Shown: piece after piece, positions 54,732 through 63,779 of the stretch | Position numbering within the stretch: the first letter of the stretch is position 1 | How the letters are laid out: each line of letters begins with the position of its first letter | From: Hormoscilla sp. GUM202 | GTDB taxonomy: Bacteria > Cyanobacteriota > Cyanobacteriia > Cyanobacteriales > Desertifilaceae | Length of the DNA stretch: 64,000 nucleotides | Direction of reading: 5' to 3' | NCBI GenBank assembly: GCA_005518205.2 | Contig: RFFC02000025.1 | Coordinates: 1-64,000 of the forward strand | Notes under the pieces: model-generated | Databases searched by the model: none | Seen by the model: only the letters and a program-made list of their open reading frames with translations | What the model was told of the DNA's origin: nothing | Program-made: the position numbers and the translations under genes

Positions 54732-54999
54732 GTTGAACCCGTTCCCAGGCAGAACGCTCCGGGCCCCCTCCGCTGTGAGGGAACGAGGGGTCCGGCTACT
54801 AGAACTTAGCAATGTCCATGTTAAAATAGAATCTAACCGGTGCCCCACGGTTACCCTCGTCGAGCGTGTCTCGCTGGGAACGTATTTAGGAGGCAGAGCC
54901 TCCCGTCCCTGTCAGAGGAGGCAGAGCCTCCAAATAGCGCTCCCAAGCAGAGCCGAGGAGCGAGAAAAATTGTCAACTGTAGTTTTTCCCTGATGAGTT
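54732..54999. repeat. Cluster of short palindromes
   Basis: A GTTCCCAGGC-type palindrome at 54738-54789 is itself interrupted by GCTCCGGGCCCCCTCCGCTG (54755-54785). Further GGAGGCAGAGCCTCC units follow at about 54890-54935. No gene. Confidence 0.55.
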
Positions 55000-55248
55000 A
55001 TGCAATTATCTATTCCCGATACTGTAGCTCAAGCTATCCGACTCCCAGAACAACGCCTAGAACAAGAACTTACCAAAGAACTCGCGATCGCCCTCTATGG
55101 CCAAGAGTTACTCTCCTTTGGCAAAGCGAAGGAACTGGCACAGATGGGACATTATGAATTTAGCCAATTATTGGCCTCGCGAGATCTATTGAGACATTAC
55201 GGTGCCCAAGAGCTTGAGGAAGATTTGACCTATGCCCGTAGTGAGTAA
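55000..55248 (+). CDS. UPF0175 family protein, antitoxin of an intact pair
   Basis: 82 residues, beginning MQLSIPDTVAQAIRLPEQRL. LLSFGKAKELAQMGHYEFSQ, LLASRD and HY..QELEEDLTYAR are the UPF0175 hallmarks. It overlaps the next gene by 17 bases, as expected for coupled antitoxin-toxin expression. Confidence 0.87.
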   Translation: MQLSIPDTVAQAIRLPEQRLEQELTKELAIALYGQELLSFGKAKELAQMGHYEFSQLLASRDLLRHYGAQELEEDLTYARSE

Positions 55249-55726
55249 TACTTCTCCATTGTTGAATCTGGCAATTATCGATCGCCTGTATCTCCTGCGT
55301 CAGCAATTCGGACAAATACAGATCCCAACAGCAGTGCTAACGGAATTGCGAGTAGAAGAACCTCTACCAGGTGCTGCATCTTTAAAAGAGGCAATAGAAG
55401 CAGGATGGCTTAGGGTGGAGAATGTAACGGATATGGGGTTGGTGCAGTTGTTACGGCAGAATTTAGATGTAGGTGAAGCCGAAACAATTGTACTGTCTCG
55501 GCAGCTAAAGGCTGACTGGACTCTCTTAGATGAAAAAGAAGGACGGAAAATTGCCCGATCGCTCGGGCTAAAGGTCACCGGAATATTGGGGATATTACTG
55601 CGTACTTGGCGTGCTGGTGAGTTGTCATCAGTAAGAGAAGTAACTGATGAGTTACGCCTGTTAGCTAATTTTCGCATAGCCCCAACTTTGTTAGCACAAA
55701 TTTTGCAGGAAACTGGAGAAGCCTGA
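55232..55726 (+). CDS. DUF3368 PIN-domain toxin
   Basis: 164 residues: VVSNTSPLLNLAIIDRLYLL (first acidic/Ser-Asn site typical of DUF3368), TAVLTELRVEEPL, LDVGEAETIVLSRQLKADWT and LLDEKEGRKIARSLGLKVTG (acidic residues of the PIN site), then a helical C-terminus. Likely an RNase toxin neutralised by the UPF0175 protein. Frame intact, unlike the pair at 38.9-39.8 kb. Confidence 0.87.
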   Translation: MPVVSNTSPLLNLAIIDRLYLLRQQFGQIQIPTAVLTELRVEEPLPGAASLKEAIEAGWLRVENVTDMGLVQLLRQNLDVGEAETIVLSRQLKADWTLLDEKEGRKIARSLGLKVTGILGILLRTWRAGELSSVREVTDELRLLANFRIAPTLLAQILQETGEA

Positions 55727-55985
55727 TGTTGCATCTCATTTTTGCGATCTAGCCCCTGCACGCTCCAGGCCCCTTCCGCTGCGAGGAGGGGGCGATGTGC
55801 GATTAATGTGCGATGCGTAGTGCGAATAGCGCACGCAGAGCACATTAAGCAGTGCGAATAGCGCGCGCAGAGCACATCGCCCGGAGCGTGGGCTTTGTTG
55901 ATGTAGCCGGACCCTTCAGGGTTCGGGCGGCGAGACTCCCAGATAGAATCAAATATGTATAAACCCCAATCTCTCAATCTGAACC
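55727..55985. repeat. Degenerate MITE-like and palindromic repeats
   Basis: TTGCATCTCATTTTTGCG at 55730 and GTAGCCGGACCCTTCAGGGT near 55902 resemble the two halves of the ISKra4-type MITE. The space between is filled by GTGCGA..GCGCGCAGAGCACAT tandem units (about 55795-55870) and a CACGCTCC..GGAGCGTG palindrome. The right end is lost. Confidence 0.5.
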
Positions 55986-56303
55986 ATGACCATCACAGCT
56001 ACGGAGTATAAATATATAGAACTTGACGACAAAGGAGTTCCCGTTATCGCCGGAACAACCATGAAAGTAGTTGAGTTAGTGGAAGCGCAAATAGCTTATG
56101 GTTGGAGTCCCGAAAAACTTCATCTCAACCATCGCTATTTGACCATGAGCCAAATTCTCTCAGCCTTAGCTTATTACTGGGATAACAAAGAAGAACTAGA
56201 TGCAGAGATAAAAGCGCGAGACGAATATGTTAAACAGGCCGAAATTGCAGCAGGCGAATCACCTTTTGTTGCCAGAATGCGCGAACGAGTACTCTTGCCA
56301 TGA
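55986..56303 (+). CDS. DUF433 family protein, antitoxin-like
   Basis: 105 residues. EYKYIELDDKGVPVIAGTTM, VVELVEAQIAYGWSPEKLHL and LTMSQILSALAYYWDNKEEL are the DUF433 winged-helix block, usual antitoxin of DUF5615 PIN-like toxins. No DUF5615 gene follows; the next sequence is repeats, so the partner may be lost or elsewhere. Confidence 0.87.
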   Translation: MTITATEYKYIELDDKGVPVIAGTTMKVVELVEAQIAYGWSPEKLHLNHRYLTMSQILSALAYYWDNKEELDAEIKARDEYVKQAEIAAGESPFVARMRERVLLP

Positions 56304-56899
56304 GTGGCGATCGCATTATCTCGGCCCACGGCCCAAGTTCATAACATAAGGATATTAAGTTGCATGCGATCGCCCTTGTAGGGGCACGGCATCCATAATA
56401 TTTTGATCTCAACCGAAATATCTCTATTGCCGTGCCCCGCCGCGCCGGACAGAAAATGGGCGATCGCATTTACCATTTCGTCAAAACAATGCTAGAATTT
56501 TTAAGCATTATCCTGTTAGTCAGTTAAAACTCATATCTTGCACCATTCTCAACTAGAGGCGTCCCCTCGATAACTCGGGAAAACGAAGGTATTTTACCTT
56601 CCCCTCGTCGAGCGTGTCCCGCTGGGAACGTATTTAGGAGGCTCTGCCTCCCGTCCCTGTCAGAGGAGAACCCGTTCCCAGGCAGAACGCTCCGGGCCCC
56701 CTCCGCTGTGAGGGAACGAGGGGTCCGGCGCCCCTACAGTTACCTTCGTCGAGCGTGTCTCGCTGGGAACGTATTTAGGAGGCAGAGCCTCCCATCCCTT
56801 TTGTTTATCTCTATTTGAATTACGGTGTCGCCGTGCCCGGCACGGCGACCTTGGGAGCGGCTGCTGGCGCCGAGCGTTAGAAAATTGTAACACCCAATA
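56304..56899. repeat. Repeat-rich spacer after the DUF433 gene
   Basis: No gene. The GTTCCCAGGCAGAACGCTCC composite palindrome (56668-56722) repeats that at 54738-54789. GCGTCCCCTCGATAACTCGG and nearby text repeat in inverse order a part of 54410-54445. Confidence 0.5.
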
Positions 56900-57118
56900 G
56901 GTTTACAATTTGCTTACAATAAGCCATTGTAAGCCTGCAATCGCTTATTGTAAGCCTACAATCGCTTATTGTAAGCCTACAATCGCTTTTGTAAGCCTGC
57001 AATCGCTTATTGTAAACCTACCATCGCTTTTGTAAGCCTGCAATCGCTTATTGTAAGTCTGCAATTGCTTATTGTAAGTCTGCAATCGCTTATTGTAAGC
57101 CAACAATGGCTTATTGTC
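56900..57118. repeat. 21-bp tandem repeat array
   Basis: About nine to ten imperfect copies of ATTGTAAGCCTGCAATCGCTT. Two units are shortened to 19 bases (TTTTGTAAGCC). Because 21 is a multiple of three, frames stay open on the minus strand (YNKRLQT heptads), but there is no ribosome-binding site and no flanking coding sequence. Not CRISPR: there are no spacers. Confidence 0.85.
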
Positions 57119-57355
57119 AAGCTGCCTGTTGAAATAGCTAATGACAAGAAAAACCTCTGTAGGGGCAAAGCATTCGGGCGTTTGGATGCATAGGAAACAT
57201 TTTGACAAGAAGATTGGAGTTTACCCAAGCGGCAATACAATTATAGTCGATTTATCTTGTCGAGAAGTCCCAGGGCCCGCCGGGGGTTGCAAGATGCTGT
57301 GGGCGAATTACCAGATCGTGCGCTAGAATTTTTAAGCAATATCCTATTAGTCGGT

Positions 57356-57488
57356 TTTAACCGACTTTAGCTATGAGCCGGGGGTTTGAACCCCCGGCGG
57401 GCTGACTTTAGCTATGAGCCGGGGGTTTGAACCCCCGGCGGGCTGACTTTAGCTATGAGCCGGAGGTTTGAACCCCCGGTGGGCCGAC
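57356..57488. repeat. Three tandem copies of a 41-bp hairpin unit
   Basis: Unit GACTTTAGCTATGAGCCGGG followed by GGTTTGAACCCCCGGCGGGCT. Each unit can fold as GCCGGGGGTT/AACCCCCGGC. It ends 24 bases before the Uma2 start at 57512 and could influence that mRNA. The same hairpin is seen at 12331-12361, and at 59704-59722 plus 60563-60582, where it is split by an intron. Confidence 0.85.
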
Positions 57489-57511
57489 AGCGAAGTGAAA
57501 TAATCCCCCCG

Positions 57512-58468
57512 ATGGCCATGTCTATAACACCCCTTCCCACACCGTCAAATTTAGAAGAACTGCCTCGGCATCCCATGCCGACAATGTACGATTTACCCAG
57601 TGAAAATCCAGAGGAGCCCGGTTTGCCAGACGACTTTCATTCCTTACAAGCAATACTGCTGCTGTTAACCTTTCAGCCCTTCAATTGGGATCCAGAAATG
57701 GTCTACAGTCAAATAGATCACAATATCTATTACGATCTCAATCATCCTTTATGGTATAAACGTCCAGACTGGTTCGGAGTTGTGGGGGTGCCGCGACTGT
57801 ATCAAGGGCGAGACTCGCGTTTGAGCTATGTCATGTGGCAAGAAAACGTTAGCCCATTAATAGTGGTGGAGTTACTATCTCCAGGTACGGAAGATGAAGA
57901 CTTAGGTCGCAGGAAGAGCGCACCAGGGAAACCGCCCACAAAATGGCAAGTGTACGAACAAATTCTGCGGGTGCCTTACTATGTTATCTTTAGTCGTTAT
58001 ACCGAAGAACTGCAGGTATTTCGGCTAGTGAGAAACCGTTACCAGATGGTAGCACTGACTCGGGAACCCTTGCAAATACCAGAAATCCAGTTAAGTCTAG
58101 GTTTGTGGCGAGGACGCTATCTGGGTCGCAACCAACTATGGTTACGGTGGATGACTGAGAGCGGAGATTTGATTGCCCCTGCCACTGATGAAGCGACAGA
58201 AGCTTTGCTTTCGGAGGAAAAAGCAGATTTCCTACGACGTTTAAGAGCTGCTGAACAAGAAAAAGCTGCCGCTGAACGAGAAAAAGCTGTTGCTGAACGA
58301 GAAAAAGCGGAGGCCCAACAGCGGGCCGCTGCTGCTGAACGAGAAAAAGCGGAGGCCCAACAGCGGGCCGCTGCTGCTGAACGAGAAAAAGCGGAGGCCC
58401 AACAGCAACTCGAACAATTGAAAGCCCTACTGCAAGAAAGGGGTATTAACCCAGATCGGCAGACTTAG
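57512..58468 (+). CDS. Uma2-family nuclease with C-terminal coiled coil
   Basis: 318 residues. The Uma2 (DUF820) part has YKRPDWFGVVGVPRLYQGRD and PLIVVELLSPGTEDEDLGRR, then KWQVYEQILRVPYYVIFSRY, with Asp and E-x-L of the PD-(D/E)XK-like site. The last about 80 residues are a charged coiled coil built from near-identical 14-residue units (AAAEREKAEAQQRA). I chose ATG 57512; a longer reading would translate the hairpin repeats. Common in cyanobacteria, true function unknown. Confidence 0.87.
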   Translation: MAMSITPLPTPSNLEELPRHPMPTMYDLPSENPEEPGLPDDFHSLQAILLLLTFQPFNWDPEMVYSQIDHNIYYDLNHPLWYKRPDWFGVVGVPRLYQGRDSRLSYVMWQENVSPLIVVELLSPGTEDEDLGRRKSAPGKPPTKWQVYEQILRVPYYVIFSRYTEELQVFRLVRNRYQMVALTREPLQIPEIQLSLGLWRGRYLGRNQLWLRWMTESGDLIAPATDEATEALLSEEKADFLRRLRAAEQEKAAAEREKAVAEREKAEAQQRAAAAEREKAEAQQRAAAAEREKAEAQQQLEQLKALLQERGINPDRQT

Positions 58469-58520
58469 AAAAAACCGGGGTAACGAGGCGTCTTGCTTCG
58501 TGCCTCGGAACCTGCCGTTG

Positions 58521-59192
58521 TCACCTGCCGATAATTGCATTATGCTGCACCCAACTTCTCAAATCCCTTTCCGCGTCCATTTCATCCGTCTGAGAAGCTT
58601 CGAGAAACTCGTAAAGTTTTGTTTTTGAGACCCAGTTGGGAAAAGTCGGACTATTTTCCACTTCCACATATCGGACGTCCTGCAATTGATAAATCCGCAA
58701 CACTTCCCCATTATAACGCCACAACTCGGGAACGCCCATTGCTGCGTACAGACGGGGTTTGTCGATGTTGCTATAAGAGATATCTACCTCCACAACTAAG
58801 TCCGGTGGAGGATCTTTCTTTAAGTCTACTTTCTTCCCCGCTACCAATGATTGATTCTGAATGTAGTAGCATTTATCCGGTTCTGCACTTTGTTCCGGAT
58901 AATTCAATGTCGTCGAACCCATTGATTTTACCTTCATTCCCAGCTCAAATACTAAAATGCGGATGAATATTCCAATTATTTCTGAAGCATTTTCATGCGG
59001 TTCTGATGGCATGGTAATCTCTAATGTCCCTCTGTCGTAGGTCAATCTGGCCGCACGATCGTCTCCCAGACTCTCCAATATTTTCTCATACCTTTCCCAA
59101 CTGATGTTATGGAAAAATACCCGTTGTTCTGGGGGATACGTCGGAAATGCGATCGCTTTTTTTTCTGTTTTAGTTATTGCTGCTACTGTCAC
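58521..59192 (-). CDS. Uma2-family nuclease
   Basis: About 223 residues. VFFHNISWERYEKILESLGD, LEITMPSEPHENASEIIGIF, EPDKCYYIQN, PPPDLVVEVDISYSNIDKPR and LYAAMGVPELWRYNGEVLRI fit the Uma2 family, with the acidic PDLVVEVD motif. I chose the GTG at 59192, preceded by AAGGAG nine bases upstream, over a longer start in a basic leader at 59219. Confidence 0.86.
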   Translation of the reverse strand: MTVAAITKTEKKAIAFPTYPPEQRVFFHNISWERYEKILESLGDDRAARLTYDRGTLEITMPSEPHENASEIIGIFIRILVFELGMKVKSMGSTTLNYPEQSAEPDKCYYIQNQSLVAGKKVDLKKDPPPDLVVEVDISYSNIDKPRLYAAMGVPELWRYNGEVLRIYQLQDVRYVEVENSPTFPNWVSKTKLYEFLEASQTDEMDAERDLRSWVQHNAIIGR

Positions 59193-59222
59193 TTTCTTTC
59201 TCCTTTTGTATAAAATCAAAAT

Positions 59223-59384
59223 GGGTGCATCTCAATGACATTCGTAGGTTGGGTTGACGTTAGGAAACCCAACAGGCGCAACACACGCTTCGCTACACGC
59301 TTCGCTAACAACATCCCTTTGTTGGGTTTCGTGCGGAAACCCAACCTACGACATTAATATTTTTGCGCACTGGTAGATGCACCC
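59223..59384. mobile_element. MITE with ISKra4-type ends, copy 4, with nested palindrome
   Basis: 162 bp, GGGTGCATCTCA to TAGATGCACCC, flanked by a 9-bp target duplication AATCAAAAT (59214-59222 and 59385-59393). The interior is filled by a GTAGGTTGGGTTGACGTTAG / ..AACCCAACCTAC palindrome common in cyanobacteria. Confidence 0.87.
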
Positions 59385-59722
59385 AATCAAAATTCCACCG
59401 CCTTTTCCTATTATAGCACAGATATTATCAGAGAAACAATTTATGGTTAGGTAGAGCATTTGGCGATCGCGCGTTTTCCCAGGGTCAGTCTGTTCGTAAC
59501 ATAAGGAACACAGAATGCGATCGCCCTTGTCGGGCCATGGCAGAAATAATATTTTGATATCAACCTCAATATCTCTATTGCCGTTCCCCTGATGCTGCGA
59601 CAGGAAATGGGCGATCGCATTATAACATTTTGTAAAAAAAATGCTACAAATTTTAAGCAATATCCTATTAGTCTGTTTCAACCGGTTTCAACCGACTTTA
59701 GCTATTAGCCGTGGGTTTGAAC

Positions 59723-60562
59723 GTGCGATTTGTTCAGGTATAAGCTGTAAATCAGTGAAATCCTGGTTGGTTTCATTAGCCAACAACTGTGGTACTCATG
59801 GGGGTCCAAATCCCCCCCTCCAGGTACGGGAGAGACTCCGGTCCTTAATGCTGCTGAGTGACATCACAGTGGTGTGAAGCAAGGACTTAAATGTAGGCAA
59901 GCTGGCAGCCTAAAGCCGGCAACGCCGCTTGGGAAGATGCTCATGGTTAGAATAAGCGAACCTATGTAAACCTCGTGACCACGAACCAGCGGAATAAGGC
60001 TATTTACGCTGGCCCAAAAGGGAAATGGTAGTTAGTATTAGTCTTGTTCAATGGCTAATATCGTACTCAAAGAACTCCCGGGGAAGAGTAGGGGCCTAAA
60101 AGCATCATAATGATACCATGGAACAAAGTAACCTTCAATATGCTGTCCGCCTGGAATGTCTTGAGGGTAGACAAGTTAGATGATAAGCGCAAGCTATTGA
60201 GGGAAGGATGTACTAAGAAGCTAAAGCTTGGAGTAATGTCCGGGATATGCTAACGTAGTACGGTGATAATAGGAAATAACCGGAACTAGTAGTCTTGATT
60301 ACGCCACGGCGACCAGCTTCCCAAAAGGAACTAGGTTATGGATTTCTGGTAAAACGGTCTTGTAAATTGGTGACACTTTTGGTTTGCCGGCAGCGCCACT
60401 CACCAACCAGATTAGGGACGAAAGAACAGGTTAAGAGGCTAAACAGGGATAACCCTGATATAAGCTATCCATGACACGGACCTATTACCCAGTAGCCTCC
60501 TGCGATGAAAGTCGCAAGTCCGGTTTCGAAAGGGAGGATTGGGAGGCGACTCCCAGTTCGAC
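59723..60562 (+). ncRNA. ORF-less group II intron
   Basis: 840 bases, starting GTGCGATTTG. Domain V is recognised at about 60492-60527: AGCCTCCTGCGATGAAAGTC then GCAAGTCCGGTT, with the AGC triad-like start and GAAA loop. Domain VI stem GGGAG/CTCCC follows with a bulged A at 60555, seven bases before the AC end, the same spacing as in the intron at 40142. No reverse transcriptase is encoded, so it needs a maturase in trans; the intact intron RT at 40.1-41.9 kb is one candidate. It lies inside a GCCGTGGGTTTGAAC / CCACGGC hairpin repeat. Confidence 0.82.
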
Positions 60563-60607
60563 CCCAGCCCCACGGCGGGCCATGAGACCAAACCCAACAA
60601 ACCCAAC

Positions 60608-61459
60608 CTACAAATTATACCTCTTCAGTGCTTTCAGCATCAACTTGCGAGCCACAGATTGAATGCCAGTATGTTCGTAGTAATTGGTAGTCTTGTCCAG
60701 AAATACTGCCACCACATCTAAAGTGTCGTCGGACAAATCGATAAAGCCACCCAAACGATCGAAAATCTTTTTGGGAGTTAAACCAACAGAGCCTACCAAA
60801 TTATCCATCCAGCCGCTCACTGCTCCGAAGGTATCGCGGACGAAACCTATTTTATCATCTCCGGGAATGAAGCCACTGATAGCTTTGAAAATGGGATTGT
60901 CTTCCAGACCATTCTCGTCCTCTCCATCCAGGGTATCCTGTGCTTTTTGCAGGAAGTCAACACCCAGGGGAGCGAGACCGTCCAGGCAAATTAAGCCGAT
61001 CGTCCGCATTTTAGCCGAACCCGTATAGTTCTCCTTCAAGTCCGCCACAAATTTGCCAGGGTTCAGTTCCAGACCGTTGAGTTTGCTATAGGCGATTAAC
61101 TCCGCTACAATTTTCAGCACTAAGTCAATGGATTGAGTGGTGTCCGCCGAGTAATGCCCCTAAAAAGGAGAGGAAGGGGATTTGCTGATTATTTCTGCCA
61201 TCGCCGCCGCCGCTAGGGCTGTATCTACGGTGTTATAAATCCAGATGGCACTCTGATATCCATTCTCTTGGTCATTGTACAACTCGAGAGCCCGATCGCG
61301 AATTTGACTAATCCTCCCTGGATCTGTTTGGCCAGTCACTGCTGTAATGGTATTGTCACAACCGACTATTCTCCCAGTCCCCTGGCACGACGTAATCCAG
61401 GGCTTTCAGCACCTTCACCGTGATGTTATCTTCGGGCAGTTCATTTAGATCGTTGTCTA
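60608..61459 (-). pseudogene. Frameshifted gene of unknown family
   Basis: Three frames join: LPEDNITVKVLKALDYVVPG; then NTITAVTGQTDPGRISQIRD and GYQSAIWIYNTVDTALAAAA; then VLKIVAELIAYSKLNGLELN, KMRTIGLICLDGLAPLGVDF and IFDRLGGFIDLSDDTLDVVA to the stop at 60608. Frameshifts lie near 61355 and 61160. The third frame alone is 170 residues with an ATG at 61120. Family not recognised; helical, possibly surface or vesicle-associated. No start for the first frame was found. Confidence 0.6.
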
Positions 61460-61605
61460 CTATTCATTATACCTGGCAGTGCCCCCAAATCAACCTAACC
61501 CTCATAATTTTCTCCTGCATAGCTCGCCAGGGCCCCTGCACCCATCGGCACAGCACCTGACAGCCTCGCGAGTACTCTTGTACATCTATCTTACGCGCGA
61601 TCGCC

Positions 61606-63699
61606 CTACAGGTCAACGCCAATGAGTTGGAAAGCTTGTTTAATTGCTTGGGATAAAGCATGTTTTTGTTGCTGGGCATAGAGTTGGGCAGCTCGATGGT
61701 AAGCTGAACGGATCTCGCGCAAGTTTAAGACATGGCCATCCGGGTTTCTGAGCTGCAACAGCACCCAACCTAAATTATGATAGGCTTCGGCATAGTCTGG
61801 TTTTAATTGTACTGCTGTTTCTAGGTCCGATCGGGCTTGTTCCCATTTGCCCTGGCGGGCGTGCAAAGTTCCCTTCCGAAATAGCACCAAGGGATCGTCC
61901 CCGAATTTCTGGATATAATCGGTATAGGCTTGCATAGCTGCGGGCAAGTTGTCCAGTTGTTCGCAAACAATGCCATAATTCAAGTATACCCAAGCGGGCG
62001 ATCGGGGTTTTGCCATTGCCTGCTGAAAACTGGAAACTGCTTCCGTCCATTTACCTAAACTTGCCGCCTGCCAACCGCTAAAGCCCTCGACAAAAGCATT
62101 ATCGGGTACTTGAGTTTGATACTCTTGCATGCATCTATCTAGATCGGGGGCTTGCTGGTTAAGTAAAGCTTTCTCTAGGGCAATAGTCAGACAGGGATAT
62201 ACCCAACTTTGCAGTGCTTTGCGAGAATTACTGTTAGTTTGCTTGGACTTGGTAATGGCTTGCCGGGCCGCGCGGATGGCGACTTTCCATATTCCTTGAT
62301 GCACCGCTATCCAAGCTTTTAATCCCAGGGCGAAGGTGGCATTACTGTCCAGTTGCAACGCCCGATCGACTGCTATTTCCGCCTGTTGCCAGTTGCCAGT
62401 TTTGGCCAAGGCCCAAGCCAAATTTGCCTGGATCCAAGACTCCTGGGGTGCTAAACTAGCCGCCTGCTGTAAGGGTTGCACTGCTGCGGTCCAATTTCCT
62501 TGCCGACAGTTAACCAGTCCCCATACTCCATAACCCCTGCTATCATTTGGTTGTAGTTGAATTGCTCTCCTTGCCGCCCCCGCTGCTCGATCGTCATCTA
62601 TATAGATTAACACTAAGGCTAATTCTACAGCCGCTGCACCATTATCGGGCTCCTGAGCGAGACATTTTTCATAAGCTTCGGCGCTTTCCTTGAGTTTACC
62701 TTGCCCGAGCAAATAACGTGCTTTTCTGAGACTGGGAGAGATAAATTTTCCTTGCAGGGCGTCGATTAATTCATCTGCCGTTTGAAAGCGATCGTCCGCC
62801 TGCATGTTCATTCCCGTTAAGATAATTTTCTCTATTTGCGGGTGAATTGATGGAATTATATGGCGCGGCGGGATGAGATCGTCCGACCCCATTCTCGACA
62901 GTGATTCCAGGGGAACTCGATCCGTTATAGCATGGTACATTGAGGCACAGACAGCATAAAAATCTGTACTCGGGCTGCGTCGCGCTTGATATGTATATTG
63001 TTCTACGGGCGCGTATCCGGGAGTTAACATTGCCGTCATCTGATTAGTCCTGCCGGCGATAAACTCTCTGGCCGTGCCGAAATCAATGAGAATGGCTCGG
63101 TCTTGCTCGTCAATAATAATATTCTCGGGTTTAATATCTCTGTGGATTAAGTTATTAGCATGGACTACCTTCAGTGCTGCTATCACTTGCAGGAAATATT
63201 GCTTGACGCGCGCTTCTGGCAATGGTCCTGCTGATTTTAAGATTTCTGTTAGCTGCTTTCCTCGGATAAATTCCATCACAATGTATCCCGTATTATTTTC
63301 AGCAAACCAATCATACACTCTCACGATATGGGGATGGATGCACTTTTGCAAACATTCTGCCTCGGTCTTGAATTTGTTAATTTGCTCCTGTTGCGCTTGG
63401 GGCGTGACTGAGGCTGGCCAAATAATGCTATTATCTTGCCTGAGAAATTTATCCGGACAAAGTTCTTTGATGGCCACTTCGGCTGATTTGACCGTATCAG
63501 TGCCCTGGTAAGTTATGCCAAAGCCTCCCTCACCGATGGTTCTGGAAATCCTATATCTACCTCCCTGAAGTAAGGTGCCAGCAGGGAGTTGGTATCCATT
63601 GCTATGAGACTGCACGGAGGTTAAGGGACAACCACAAGCAGCGCAGGTGATAGCTGTATCGGCATTTTCTGCCAAGCAGACTGGACAATTAATCGGCAT
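61606..63699 (-). CDS. Ser/Thr protein kinase with N-terminal zinc ribbon and TPR repeats
   Basis: 697 residues, cyanobacterial Pkn2-type (Hanks) kinase. N-terminal zinc ribbon CPVCLAENADTAITCAACGC at residues 5-24. Kinase domain about 45-320: GEGGFGITYQG (P-loop), VAIKEL (Lys), HRDIKPENIIID near 188, IDFGTARE near 205, then TPGYAPVEQY. After the kinase come eight or more TPR units (for example AVELALVLIYIDDDRAAGAA, WIQANLAWALAKTGNWQQAE, AEAYHNLGWVLLQLRNPDG). All catalytic residues appear present. The PP2C gene just upstream on the same strand is a likely functional partner. Confidence 0.94.
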   Translation of the reverse strand: MPINCPVCLAENADTAITCAACGCPLTSVQSHSNGYQLPAGTLLQGGRYRISRTIGEGGFGITYQGTDTVKSAEVAIKELCPDKFLRQDNSIIWPASVTPQAQQEQINKFKTEAECLQKCIHPHIVRVYDWFAENNTGYIVMEFIRGKQLTEILKSAGPLPEARVKQYFLQVIAALKVVHANNLIHRDIKPENIIIDEQDRAILIDFGTAREFIAGRTNQMTAMLTPGYAPVEQYTYQARRSPSTDFYAVCASMYHAITDRVPLESLSRMGSDDLIPPRHIIPSIHPQIEKIILTGMNMQADDRFQTADELIDALQGKFISPSLRKARYLLGQGKLKESAEAYEKCLAQEPDNGAAAVELALVLIYIDDDRAAGAARRAIQLQPNDSRGYGVWGLVNCRQGNWTAAVQPLQQAASLAPQESWIQANLAWALAKTGNWQQAEIAVDRALQLDSNATFALGLKAWIAVHQGIWKVAIRAARQAITKSKQTNSNSRKALQSWVYPCLTIALEKALLNQQAPDLDRCMQEYQTQVPDNAFVEGFSGWQAASLGKWTEAVSSFQQAMAKPRSPAWVYLNYGIVCEQLDNLPAAMQAYTDYIQKFGDDPLVLFRKGTLHARQGKWEQARSDLETAVQLKPDYAEAYHNLGWVLLQLRNPDGHVLNLREIRSAYHRAAQLYAQQQKHALSQAIKQAFQLIGVDL

Positions 63700-63726
63700 T
63701 TTTATAACTTCTCCAGTTTCATTGCG

Positions 63727-63779
63727 TAGGACTTGTCTCGCCTGTCTGGGGGCGTAGGACAGGCGTCTCGCCTGTCCCT
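63727..63779. repeat. Palindromic repeat, TAGGACGGGCG family
   Basis: GTAGGACTTGTCTCGCCTGT then GGGGGCGTAGGACAGGCGTC: two half units between the PP2C stop and the kinase start, similar to 1899-1960 and 2817-2877. Confidence 0.6.

Noticed and set aside
56900..57118. Possible CRISPR array
   Set aside because: The 21-base units are directly adjacent without unique spacers, and there are no cas genes.
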